Assembly: GCA_038243605.1 (NCBI GenBank)
Contig: JBBSQX010000002.1
Span: forward strand, 62,001 to 126,000
Source: Terrimesophilobacter sp038243605
GTDB lineage: Bacteria > Actinomycetota > Actinomycetes > Actinomycetales > Microbacteriaceae
Length of the DNA: 64,000 bases
Direction of reading: 5' to 3'
The translations under genes and the position numbers were made by a program. The notes under the pieces are model-generated. The model was given only the letters and a program-made list of their open reading frames with translations. It was not told the origin of the DNA and ran no database searches. Shown in pieces: positions 42,619-51,007 of this stretch (positions are counted from its first letter, which is position 1; every line of letters begins with the position of its first letter).

Positions 42619-42632
42619 ATAATGTGCATTAT
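42619..42632. promoter_or_regulatory. ATAATG-TG-CATTAT dyad before the metallopeptidase
   Basis: Perfect six-base arms around a two-base centre, 23 bases before the metallopeptidase ATG. It could be an operator for that gene; no regulator is known. Confidence 0.35.
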
Positions 42633-42729
42633 CGGATACCATCTGGCGCCGTGCGGAGTCAGTCCATCGGTTTGAGACCAACTCGCTCTCGCATCGAACG
42701 ACTTAGTTCATTGTTGCGGAGAATCGCCC

Positions 42730-43494
42730 TCAGTTTGCGGTAAAGCCAGAAATGTCACCCACGTATCGAGTGTTGGTGGCAGGAATCGGCTCCACGGCGG
42801 CACGTGCGACCTCGGCTCCGAATTCAGCGACGTTATAGAGCCTGCCTGCAGATTCTTTGCGCGCACTGATCGCGCCAGGGTTCGCGCGCTCCAGCAGCGT
42901 CGCCGTGATAGTGCCTTCGATCATGTCGCCGGAAACAACGACGAATCCGATCCCCGCCTCATCAAGTTGAGGAATCATCGCACGCAGTGCATCTTCACCC
43001 GCGCGTTTGCTCCGGGCCACCGGCTCGTACTCAGGCATCGTTGGCACAGTGTGGATGAAGTGCGCCTGATGGCTCGTGACAAATACCACGCGGGAGCCTG
43101 GCGAGAGAAGAGGCAACGCTGCGGTGAGAACATTCAGCTGAGCGTCGCGATTGAGTCGCAGAGCGTAGTCCTCCCCCATGCCAGCTTCCATGCCGCCAGA
43201 AGCATTGAGAACGAGAATGTCGAGCCCGCCCCATTGCTCGAGAATCGTCGCAAACATTGCGGCAACTGACTCAGGGTCGGTCAAGTCGGCACCGACGGCT
43301 ATCGCCGTGGACCCCGACTCCTCCAGCTTCACAACGAGCTGCAACGCGCGCTTCTCTTTGTTGCGAAAATTGATGACGACGCGTGCGCCAGCTTCGGCAA
43401 GGTAGCCAACAGTTTCGGCGCCAATGCCTCGGGATGACCCGGTAACAAGTGCTCGTTTTCCATCAAGGGAATGTGTTTTCAACAGTGTGCTCAC
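42730..43494 (-). CDS. atypical short-chain dehydrogenase/reductase
   Basis: A 254-residue Rossmann protein. The NAD(P)-binding TGSSRGIGAET (about 18-28), the DLT motif after the third strand and LNASGG (NxSG variant of NNAG) are SDR features. The active-site region reads YEPVARSKRAG: the Lys is present but the position four residues before it, normally the catalytic Tyr, is Val, with Tyr three residues further upstream. Dehydrogenase activity is therefore uncertain. GTG 43494 lies seven bases after TAGGGT, again suggesting a leaderless mRNA. The substrate is unknown. Confidence 0.82.
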   Translation of the reverse strand: MSTLLKTHSLDGKRALVTGSSRGIGAETVGYLAEAGARVVINFRNKEKRALQLVVKLEESGSTAIAVGADLTDPESVAAMFATILEQWGGLDILVLNASGGMEAGMGEDYALRLNRDAQLNVLTAALPLLSPGSRVVFVTSHQAHFIHTVPTMPEYEPVARSKRAGEDALRAMIPQLDEAGIGFVVVSGDMIEGTITATLLERANPGAISARKESAGRLYNVAEFGAEVARAAVEPIPATNTRYVGDISGFTAN

Positions 43495-43501
43495 CTACGA
43501 G

Positions 43502-43507
43502 ACCCTA
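43502..43507 (-). promoter_or_regulatory. -10 element of the SDR gene
   Basis: TAGGGT on the minus strand, seven bases before GTG 43494. Confidence 0.45.
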
Positions 43508-43559
43508 GCAACATCCGCGTGCTAGTTTCAGTAGTAACACGACACAGAAAAGGTGCCGA

Positions 43560-44033
43560 ATGACAGTGGAATTCCTCAGCAGCTACGCATGGATTATCTG
43601 GCTGGGTCTCATACTTTTATTTCTCGTGGGTGAGATGAACACTCTTGAGTTCACCTTTCTCATGATCGCTCTTGGAAGCGTCGGAGGATTGGTGGTCGCT
43701 GTACTCGGGTGGCCGTGGTGGGCACAGATCGTTGTTGCCGCCATCGTTGCGCTCCTGCTTCTGTTCGCTGTGCGGCCTCCCCTGCTGCGCAGGCTGAAAC
43801 GCGGCGGCGACCCCACCAAGTCGCTCGTTGACGCGCTCATTGGCATGGAAGGCACTGTGACGAGCGATTTTGTCGGCAACCAGGGCCATGTCAAGCTCAC
43901 AGTCGGAGAAACGTGGACAGCGCGAGTTTCTCCCTCACCCGATGTGCCCCTTGAGATCGGTGACCGAGTAACGGTGACCGAAATCGACGGCGCGACGGCA
44001 ATTGTTATTCCAATGAAAGGCACCTCTAAATGA
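43560..44033 (+). CDS. NfeD-family membrane protein
   Basis: A 157-residue short NfeD protein. Two or three transmembrane helices (about 8-28, 30-70) precede a soluble OB-fold domain (about 90-155: LIGMEGTVTSDFVGNQGHVKLTVGETWTARV). NfeD proteins pair with SPFH proteins to organise membrane domains. AAAAGGTG lies eight bases before ATG 43560, and the stop overlaps the SPFH gene start by four bases. Confidence 0.9.
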   Translation: MTVEFLSSYAWIIWLGLILLFLVGEMNTLEFTFLMIALGSVGGLVVAVLGWPWWAQIVVAAIVALLLLFAVRPPLLRRLKRGGDPTKSLVDALIGMEGTVTSDFVGNQGHVKLTVGETWTARVSPSPDVPLEIGDRVTVTEIDGATAIVIPMKGTSK

Positions 44034-44932
44034 ATGAGATTGGCAGCTTCTTGCTCGTCGCACTGATCGTTGTCGTCGCTATCTTCGTGATCTCGACGTT
44101 GCTGCGATCAATCCGCATCATCCCGCAAGCGAGGGCGGGTGTTGTTGAGCGACTGGGTAAGTACCACAAGACGCTTCTTCCAGGGCTTAACCTCGTTATC
44201 CCCCTCATCGATCGCGTGCGACCTTTGCTCGACATGCGTGAGCAGGTTGTGTCGTTTCCGCCGCAGCCCGTCATCACTGAAGACAACCTGGTCGTATCCA
44301 TCGATACGGTCGTTTACTTTCAGGTGACGGATGCTCGTGCGGCGACCTACGAGATTGCCAACTACCTTGGTGCTGTCGAGCAGCTCACCACCACAACCCT
44401 TCGTAACGTTGTGGGTGGGTTGAACCTTGAAGAGGCGCTTACTAGCCGCGACAACATCAACGGCCAATTGCGCGTCGTTCTTGACGAAGCGACAGGAAAA
44501 TGGGGAATCAGAGTCGGCCGAGTCGAGCTCAAAGCGATCGACCCGCCCCTCTCCATTCAGGACTCCATGGAAAAGCAGATGCGTGCCGAGCGTGATCGCC
44601 GTGCCGTGATTCTGACAGCAGAGGGCACCAAGCAGTCCCAGATTCTCGAGGCGGAAGGTGCTCGCCAGGCGGCCATCCTCAAGGCCGAAGGTGATGCTAA
44701 GGCAGCGATTCTGCGTGCAGAAGGTGAAGGACAAGCCATCACGACCGTCTTCAAGGCGATTCACGACGGCAAGCCTGACGCAGAGCTGCTCGCGTACCAG
44801 TACCTGCTCACTCTTCCGAAGATTGCAGAAGGCGAATCAAGCAAGATGTGGATCATCCCTGCGGAAATGACGGAAGCCCTGAAGGGCATCGCCAGCGGGT
44901 TCCTAGGCAATAAGGGTGCCCACGGAGCGTAA
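44030..44932 (+). CDS. SPFH/stomatin-like membrane protein
   Basis: A 300-residue paraslipin/QmcA-type protein. One N-terminal membrane helix (about 5-25) precedes the SPFH domain (RIIPQARAGVVERLGKYHKTLLPGLNLVIP, about 30-190) and an Ala/Glu-rich coiled coil with repeated EGE/AEG units (about 195-250). It probably forms large membrane-attached oligomers with NfeD. Its role in this organism is unknown. Confidence 0.93.
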   Translation: MNEIGSFLLVALIVVVAIFVISTLLRSIRIIPQARAGVVERLGKYHKTLLPGLNLVIPLIDRVRPLLDMREQVVSFPPQPVITEDNLVVSIDTVVYFQVTDARAATYEIANYLGAVEQLTTTTLRNVVGGLNLEEALTSRDNINGQLRVVLDEATGKWGIRVGRVELKAIDPPLSIQDSMEKQMRAERDRRAVILTAEGTKQSQILEAEGARQAAILKAEGDAKAAILRAEGEGQAITTVFKAIHDGKPDAELLAYQYLLTLPKIAEGESSKMWIIPAEMTEALKGIASGFLGNKGAHGA

Positions 44933-45695
44933 TCGGGTGGGAGCGGGGCCATATTTCGACTCCGCTCCCCCGCGAGTTCTTGCGCATAGAGGGCTTGCCC
45001 TCGACGCCCCAGAAAACACACTGCTTGCTTTCGCAAAAGCACTGGCGACCGGTGTAAACCATCTCGAGACGGATGTTCACGAAAGTTCTGACGGAGTCGC
45101 AATCATCAGCCACGACGACACTTTGGAACGCGTTGCCGGTCGAAAAGTGAGCGTAAACCACCTCACTGCATCTGAACTTCGTCGCGTTGATCTTGGCAAA
45201 GGTCAAAGTTTCACTTCCTTGCGTGAGGCACTAGACGCATTCCCGAATGCGCGATTCAACATCGATGTGAAGTCTCTTGGAGCGATTCAACCCACTATTG
45301 ACGCAATTCGAACCACAAAGGCGATCAATCGTGTATTGGTGTCGTCATTTAGCGATAGGGTTCAGCGAGCGATGGTGAACGGGCTTCCCGGCGTGGCAAC
45401 CTCGGCGCCTATGGGCGCCATGCTTCGAATACTTTCAGCAACAAAATTCGGCCTAGTAGGTCGCGTCGTATCAATGCTGTCGGAGTTTGACGCAATTCAG
45501 GTTCCTGAACGCTGGAAAGGTGTTCGGGTTGTCACACCGCGCATGATTCGGCTCGCCCACGACGCCGGTGTCGAGGTTCATGTCTGGACAGTTAACGATC
45601 CTGATGACATGGTTCGACTGCTGGACATGGGTGTGGACGGGCTCGTGACTGATCGCGCAGATCTGGCAGTGAAGGTTGTTCGTTCACGGAAATAG
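44916..45695 (+). CDS. glycerophosphodiester phosphodiesterase-family protein
   Basis: A 259-residue GDPD-fold enzyme. AHRGLALDAPENTL holds the catalytic His-Arg and metal Glu, followed by HLETDVHESSDGVAIISHDDTLERVAG with the second His. The C-terminal HVWTVNDPDDMVRLLDMGVDGLVTD is typical. GTG 44916 overlaps the SPFH gene by 17 bases, so translation may be coupled. It would hydrolyse deacylated phospholipids such as glycerophosphoglycerol; no signal peptide is seen, so it is probably cytoplasmic. Confidence 0.92.
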   Translation: MPTERNRVGAGPYFDSAPPRVLAHRGLALDAPENTLLAFAKALATGVNHLETDVHESSDGVAIISHDDTLERVAGRKVSVNHLTASELRRVDLGKGQSFTSLREALDAFPNARFNIDVKSLGAIQPTIDAIRTTKAINRVLVSSFSDRVQRAMVNGLPGVATSAPMGAMLRILSATKFGLVGRVVSMLSEFDAIQVPERWKGVRVVTPRMIRLAHDAGVEVHVWTVNDPDDMVRLLDMGVDGLVTDRADLAVKVVRSRK

Positions 45696-45768
45696 GTTGT
45701 AGCAACGATTCGGCTAACCTGAAAATTTGCTGTGAACTCTGAGAACCCGCTGTGAACGGCGCGAGGCG

Positions 45769-45794
45769 GGAAGCATTCGCTCAGCTACGTGGTT
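45769..45794 (+). promoter_or_regulatory. sigmaR/SigH-type promoter of rbpA
   Basis: GGAAG (45769-45773), 18 bases, then GTT (45792-45794) matches the actinobacterial sigmaR/SigH consensus GGAAT-N18-GTT in all but one base. It lies 62 bases before the rbpA ATG. In Streptomyces rbpA is known to be under sigmaR control during thiol stress. Confidence 0.55.
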
Positions 45795-45856
45795 TATAAC
45801 TTGTGAAGTATTACGCACAAGCAAAAGGTAAAAAAAGGTAAAAAGGGGACGAGAAT

Positions 45857-46225
45857 ATGGCTGATCGAAGTTTGCGTGGAATGCGTTTGGGCGCACAGAG
45901 CCTGCAATCCGAAGAAGGCGTGACGTTCTCCCCGCGACGTCGCAGCACATACCAACTCGATGATGGTTCAACGTTTGACGTGACGTTCTCAGCGGACGCT
46001 GAAGTTCCTACCCTGTGGGATTCACCAAAGAGTGGCCGCGAAGGTCGCCTTCTCGGCGAGAACGGTAAACCGGTTCCTCTCGAAGAGGTCGACGTCAAAG
46101 TGCCACGCAGCCACTGGGACATGTTGCTGGAGCGCCGTACGCGCGAAGAACTTCAGGAGCTGCTTGATGAGCGTCTCGCATACTTGCGTGCTCGCCGGGG
46201 CAAGAAGCAGAAGGTCGGCGCGTAG
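45857..46225 (+). CDS. rbpA: RNA polymerase-binding protein RbpA
   Basis: A 122-residue actinobacterial transcription factor that binds sigmaA and helps open promoters. The N-terminal MADRSLRGMRLGAQS, a central beta-barrel domain (about 25-75) and the sigma-interacting helices HWDMLLERRTREELQELLDERL (about 87-110) are all present. ATG 45857 follows AAAGGGGACGAGA. It converges on ppm1 with a seven-base gap, matching the Rv2050/Rv2051c order of mycobacteria. Confidence 0.97.
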   Translation: MADRSLRGMRLGAQSLQSEEGVTFSPRRRSTYQLDDGSTFDVTFSADAEVPTLWDSPKSGREGRLLGENGKPVPLEEVDVKVPRSHWDMLLERRTREELQELLDERLAYLRARRGKKQKVGA

Positions 46226-46232
46226 TTCCTCG

Positions 46233-46946
46233 TTAGTCGCGACGTCGAAACAAGCCCCACGTTGTTACGCGCGCGAGCGCTTCGATGACGATGCCAATGT
46301 GCATTTTTGATCGTCCTGCCGAGCGTTCGACGAACGTGATCGGGTGTTCGATGACGGAGAGTCCAGAGCGCTCGACGAGCCACGCCATTTCAATCTGGAA
46401 GCAATAGCCTTGGGACGCTACAGAGTCCAGCTTCAGTGACTGCAATGCTTGCGCGCGAAACACTCTAAACCCCGACGTGATGTCGCGGATTTTCGAACCG
46501 AGCACGCGTCGAGCATAGGCGTTTCCGGTGCGCGAAATAGCTTGTCTTATCCAGGGCCAGTTCAGAACAGATCCGCCAACGACCCACCGAGACCCGAGAA
46601 CCAAATCTGCCCCATCTTGGGCCAGAGCAAGCATCGCAGGCAAGGACGCAGGGTCATGGGAGCCGTCTGCATCGATCTCGACGATGAATCGGTACCCGTT
46701 CGCTAGTCCGTGCTCAAAACCTTCGAGGTAGGCCCGGCCGAGACCATTTTTTGCTGAGCGATGGATGACATTGACAGCATCATCGTTTTCTGCGAGCTCG
46801 TCGGCGAGTTCGCCAGTGCCATCCGGGCTCGAGTCATCGACTATGAGTACGTCGGCGGCCGGCACGGTCTGTCTCACCCGACCAACGAGAGCGGCGAGGC
46901 TTTCAATCTCGTTGTAGGTGGGAACGATGATGAGCGCATCAGCCAT
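46233..46946 (-). CDS. ppm1: polyprenol monophosphomannose synthase (Ppm1)
   Basis: A 237-residue GT2 glycosyltransferase that makes polyprenyl-phosphate mannose from GDP-mannose, the donor for cell-surface mannosylation. IIVPTYNEIESL, VDDSSPDGTG, EIDADGSHDP and ITSGFRVFRA are family motifs. ATG 46946 fits the family; the frame open to 47060 is repeat-bearing lnt sequence. In mycobacteria ppm1 is fused to lnt; here they are separate genes overlapping by eight bases. Confidence 0.93.
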   Translation of the reverse strand: MADALIIVPTYNEIESLAALVGRVRQTVPAADVLIVDDSSPDGTGELADELAENDDAVNVIHRSAKNGLGRAYLEGFEHGLANGYRFIVEIDADGSHDPASLPAMLALAQDGADLVLGSRWVVGGSVLNWPWIRQAISRTGNAYARRVLGSKIRDITSGFRVFRAQALQSLKLDSVASQGYCFQIEMAWLVERSGLSVIEHPITFVERSAGRSKMHIGIVIEALARVTTWGLFRRRD

Positions 46947-48630
46947 GATCCTTACCGCCTGTATCCCCTGTGCCGTACGTGCCGTCCGAGCCGTCTGTGA
47001 GTGCGGTGCTTTCTGTGAGTGCGATGCCTTCTGTGAGTGCGGTGCCCACGTGGCGCACATTGCTCCCCTTGCGCCACCGTGGATACCGGCTTACCCACGC
47101 GCCAAAGAGCAGCACAAGTATCGCGAATCCGCCGACGGTGCGGTCAACCCATCCCCCAAGAACCATTGCAGGGGTGACGGTGTCGCTTAACGGCACTGTG
47201 GTGACCATCGACGCTGCCGTAAATTTGGGCAGTTGCTCAATCGTGCTGCCATCCGGTGCGAAGATCGCGCTCACCCCAACTGTGGAGATTTGCACGACGC
47301 TTCGACCGGTCTCGATCGCCCTTAGCCGTGCGATGGCAACCTGTTGGTCAAGTTCATCAGTGTCGCCGAAATCAGCGTTATTGGTGGGCGCGAGAATAAC
47401 GGTCGCCCCGGAGGTGACCATGTTCCGGATGAGTGAGTCGTCAACGATGTCGAAGCAAATAGCGAGGCCCGCTGTGATATCTTCGATGGTGAAGACGTTG
47501 TCCCTTGTGCCCATCGTATAGTCGCGGGGAACAAGATCGAAGAGCGATGGGGCAAACGGATACCAGAATTCACGGTCCGGTAGGTACTCAGCAAACGGCA
47601 CCGGATGTATCTTGTCGTACTGGTCGACCGCGCCCTTCCCTGACTCCCACAAGAGCAGTGAATTGAAGATTCGCCCCTCGTCATCCTGCGTTATCGTGCC
47701 GGTGACCAACGGGGCGTTCATCCGCTCCGTGATGTAGTCCAGCGCTGATGCGGCATCCGGGTGCGTCAGTGGGTTCAGGTCCGATGCATTTTCGGGCCAC
47801 ACGACGAGGTCAACTTGCTGTCCAATCAGCGGGACAGTGCCAGAGAGGTGATCGTTCAAGGTTTGCCCAGGAGCGTGCTGTGCGAAGAGGCCCGAATTCG
47901 AGTTACCTTGCACCGCGGCGACCCGAAAATTGCCGGTAGTCGAGACTGGCCACGCTGGCACGATGAGCACAGCAACAAAAGCCGCTGTCGCGATAATCGC
48001 GCGCAGAGGTGCCCGCGTTTGGTGCTCTCGAATTACTTGCACGAGAAGAGCACTGAGCCAGGTGAGAAGAAAGCTCAGGCCAGAGATACCTACCCAGGCA
48101 ACGATCGAACCGAAGGGCGAGTCGGACTGCGAGAACGCGAGCCGACCCCACGAGAAGCCGCCATACGGCCACGTACTCGTGATGGACTCCCGCAGACTCC
48201 ACACCGCACCGAGTGCGGCAGGGAGCAGCAGGAGGCGCCCGAGCTTGCCCGGCCACAGCTTCGGTACCAGACGCCACGTCAACGCGAGCAGCATGGTGCC
48301 AACCGCAAAAAAGATTGTTTGCAGACCGGCGAGGGCTAACCACGGAACCGGACCAAGGTAAATCGTCAGCCAAAAGATAAGGGTTCCCCAATAGGAGAAG
48401 CCACCGAGCAGGCCGAGCACGAAGGCAGAACGGAGGCTTCGCCCTACCACTGACCACATCATCATGCCGGTTCCGACGAAAATGAGCGGCCACCAGCCGT
48501 AGGCGGGAAACGCCGCGGCATTAATCGGACCAGAGGCGAGAGCCAGAAAGGCGGCGAGCCACAGCGGCGCGATGCGCGGGGCAGCGCGGGGGGCAGTTTT
48601 CGGCCCAGCCAATCGCGTCACATTCATCAT
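46939..48630 (-). CDS. lnt: apolipoprotein N-acyltransferase
   Basis: A 563-residue membrane enzyme that adds the third acyl chain to lipoproteins after Lgt and LspA. Seven or so N-terminal helices (about 20-215) precede the nitrilase domain with the Glu in WPENASD, Lys in KIHPVPFAEYLP and Cys in AICFDIV, the catalytic triad, and one more helix near 490-510. The C-terminal tail is a Thr/Leu/Gly-rich stretch (TALTEGIALTES) encoded by an 18-bp repeat. It starts four bases after helY. Confidence 0.94.
   Translation of the reverse strand: MMNVTRLAGPKTAPRAAPRIAPLWLAAFLALASGPINAAAFPAYGWWPLIFVGTGMMMWSVVGRSLRSAFVLGLLGGFSYWGTLIFWLTIYLGPVPWLALAGLQTIFFAVGTMLLALTWRLVPKLWPGKLGRLLLLPAALGAVWSLRESITSTWPYGGFSWGRLAFSQSDSPFGSIVAWVGISGLSFLLTWLSALLVQVIREHQTRAPLRAIIATAAFVAVLIVPAWPVSTTGNFRVAAVQGNSNSGLFAQHAPGQTLNDHLSGTVPLIGQQVDLVVWPENASDLNPLTHPDAASALDYITERMNAPLVTGTITQDDEGRIFNSLLLWESGKGAVDQYDKIHPVPFAEYLPDREFWYPFAPSLFDLVPRDYTMGTRDNVFTIEDITAGLAICFDIVDDSLIRNMVTSGATVILAPTNNADFGDTDELDQQVAIARLRAIETGRSVVQISTVGVSAIFAPDGSTIEQLPKFTAASMVTTVPLSDTVTPAMVLGGWVDRTVGGFAILVLLFGAWVSRYPRWRKGSNVRHVGTALTEGIALTESTALTDGSDGTYGTGDTGGKDHG
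46994..47047. repeat. 18-bp tandem repeat at the 3' end of lnt
   Basis: Three units of tctgtgagtgcggtgctt (46994-47011, 47012-47029, 47030-47047) differ by one to three bases. On the coding strand they encode the (ALTE/DS) tail of Lnt, about 50 bases before the ppm1 start. Confidence 0.8.
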
Positions 48631-48634
48631 GTAC

Positions 48635-51007
48635 TTAGTTCACGCTCGAATAGGCGACGATTCCACGCCGGATCGCATCGAGCGCGGCGCGCGCGTTGAT
48701 GCTGACTTTGGTGTCGGCCACAATCGAAAGCTGATCAAGTAGGTCGATGGTCTGTTTGGTGATGCGCACGAAATCGCCTGCCGCGAGATTTGAGTCCTCG
48801 AGAACACTGTCGAGTGTCGCACCTTCCGCCCAGCGGTACATGGGGAGTGAGATCGTGGTCGAAATTGGCTGGCTTCCTGGCAGACGGTGTTCCGTCTCCA
48901 AATCATCGAGACTGCTCCACAGGGCTGTTGTGCGTTCAAGTGCGGAGCGAAATCCACCACGCGGAAGGTTTCGGTCAGAGAATTGGTCATCATCGCGCCG
49001 CGGTTCGTACACAAGCGCTGCTGCCATGGCGGCGATGCCAGCGGGTTCGAGGTTGTCCCACGCGCCCGTACGAAGGCACTCAGCGACGAGTAAGTCACGC
49101 TCGCCGTAAATTCGCCGCAGAGTGCGTCCTGAGGGCGCGACGGCGAGCTCTCCGTTCTCTGACATCGTGAGGTACCCGAGTTGAAGCAAAACGTCGGCGA
49201 CACGATCGAAGACTCTGGAGATCGCCCCGGTTCGACTCGCTATCTGTCGTCGCATCTCATCTGAACTTCGCTTGAGCTTCCACCAGCGCTCCGACCAACG
49301 TGAATGGGCTTCTCTGTCGCTGCAGCCATGACACGGATGCTGGCGCATTGCATTGCGGAGTGCCGTCAGTTTGCGTTGACGACGCTCTCTATCGCCTCGG
49401 CTCATTGAGTCGACGCGACCGTTGCTCTTCTTCTCAAGGTCGGTGAGCTCGCGGCGGATGCCCGAATACTCGCGAAAGTCGCCGACGTGGCACGCCATGG
49501 CCTTCGAGTAGCCGTCGAGTGATTCCTCTTGCTCTCGCACTTTTCGTGCAAGATCGACCACGCCTCGGTCCGCCTGGAACTGTGCGAAGGATGATTCAAG
49601 AATCTCGCGTGTGCGATGCCGCCCGAACTGGGCGATCAGATTCACCGCCATGTTGTAGCTCGGGCTAAAGCTTGAATTGAGCGGGTAGGTGCGGCGCGAG
49701 GCGAGCGACGCCACAGCCTCCGGATTCAGCCCGTCTTTCCATTGGATGACCGAATGGCCTTCAACATCGATGCCCCGCCGACCGGCGCGACCGGTGAGCT
49801 GGGTGTACTCCCCCGGCGTGATCGGAACACGCGCTTCCCCATTGAACTTTTCGAGACTCTCCAGCACCACCGTGCGCGCCGGCATGTTGATCCCCAGTGC
49901 AAGGGTCTCTGTCGCGAAGACAACTTTCAAGAGTTTTCGGCGGAAGAGATCTTCAACGACCTCTTTGAACGCTGGAAGCATTCCTGCGTGGTGCGCCGCC
50001 ACTCCACGTTCAAGCCCACCCAGCCATTCCCAGTATCCGAGGATTGCAAGATCTGACTTAGGAATGGCACGGCAACGATCCTGAACGATCGCGCGAATCT
50101 CGTCGCGTTGCTCTTTGGTCGTGAGCCTGACACCGGTGCGCAGCACCTGGTTCACTGCCGAATCGCACCCGACTCGGCTGAAAATGAAAAAGATAGCGGG
50201 AAGCAGGTTTCGCTCGTCGAGCAGTCGGATGACGGCACCGCGATCGGTTCGCTGTTGCTGTGGCCGGGAACCTCTGGAGTGGTAGCGGCCGCCATTGCGA
50301 TTCTGTCGAGAGTCAACGGTTCGACTGCCGGATCTCGCAAGTTGAACGAGCTCAGGGTTGACTCGATGGGCACCGAACGGCCCCTCAGCGTCGAAAAGGT
50401 CGATGAGTTTTGTACGCATGAGAATGTGCTGCTCAAGCGGCACCGGCCGTTCTTCAGAAACGATGACGCTCGTATCCCCACGAACAGTTTGCAGCCAATC
50501 ACCGAACTCTTCTGCGTTAGACACCGTCGCGCTGAGCGAAACAAGTCGCACGTGTGACGGCAAGTGGATAATGACTTCTTCCCACACGGCACCGCGAAAC
50601 CGGTCGGCCAGATAGTGCACTTCATCCATGATGACGAAGCCGAGATCTGGCAGGAGGTCGGAGTCGGCGTAGAGCATGTTGCGCAACACCTCTGTTGTCA
50701 TGACGACAATGCGCGCGCGGGAATTGATGTTGGTGTCGCCGGTGAGCAGCCCCACTTGGTCGGCACCATAGACCTCGACAAACTCCTGGTACTTCTGATT
50801 GCTCAGTGCTTTCATCGGGGCGGTGTAAAACACCTTCGTCGAGATGGAGTTCATGGCGAGGTGGATCGCGAACTCGGCAACCACTGTTTTTCCGGCGCCA
50901 GTCGGTGCCGCCACGAGCACGCTCCGGCCTTCTGCGAGCACTTGGCAGGCGCTGAGCTGAAAGTCGTCGAGGTCGAACGCGAGCCCCTGGCGAAAACTGT
51001 CAATCAC
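48635..51007 (-). CDS. helY: Ski2-like DEAD/DEAH-box helicase (HelY)
   Basis: A 790-residue helicase. Motif I AAPTGAGKT (about 34-42), Ia TAPMKALSNQ, motif II DEVH (in IMDEVHYLADRFRG), motif III SLSATVSNAEEF, motif IV HHAGMLPAFKEVVEDLF, motif V TETLALGINMPA and motif VI TGRAGRRG place it in the Ski2-like group. A C-terminal DSHCT-like domain carries CHGC. It probably acts on RNA; the substrate is unproven. GTG 51007 overlaps the tatC stop. This matches Rv2092c, which also follows tatAC. Confidence 0.93.
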   Translation of the reverse strand: MIDSFRQGLAFDLDDFQLSACQVLAEGRSVLVAAPTGAGKTVVAEFAIHLAMNSISTKVFYTAPMKALSNQKYQEFVEVYGADQVGLLTGDTNINSRARIVVMTTEVLRNMLYADSDLLPDLGFVIMDEVHYLADRFRGAVWEEVIIHLPSHVRLVSLSATVSNAEEFGDWLQTVRGDTSVIVSEERPVPLEQHILMRTKLIDLFDAEGPFGAHRVNPELVQLARSGSRTVDSRQNRNGGRYHSRGSRPQQQRTDRGAVIRLLDERNLLPAIFFIFSRVGCDSAVNQVLRTGVRLTTKEQRDEIRAIVQDRCRAIPKSDLAILGYWEWLGGLERGVAAHHAGMLPAFKEVVEDLFRRKLLKVVFATETLALGINMPARTVVLESLEKFNGEARVPITPGEYTQLTGRAGRRGIDVEGHSVIQWKDGLNPEAVASLASRRTYPLNSSFSPSYNMAVNLIAQFGRHRTREILESSFAQFQADRGVVDLARKVREQEESLDGYSKAMACHVGDFREYSGIRRELTDLEKKSNGRVDSMSRGDRERRQRKLTALRNAMRQHPCHGCSDREAHSRWSERWWKLKRSSDEMRRQIASRTGAISRVFDRVADVLLQLGYLTMSENGELAVAPSGRTLRRIYGERDLLVAECLRTGAWDNLEPAGIAAMAAALVYEPRRDDDQFSDRNLPRGGFRSALERTTALWSSLDDLETEHRLPGSQPISTTISLPMYRWAEGATLDSVLEDSNLAAGDFVRITKQTIDLLDQLSIVADTKVSINARAALDAIRRGIVAYSSVN

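Noticed and set aside
45716..45754. Possible tandem repeat after the GDPD gene (two gctgtgaac, 20 bp apart)
   Set aside because: Only two short copies with unlike flanks; no better than chance.
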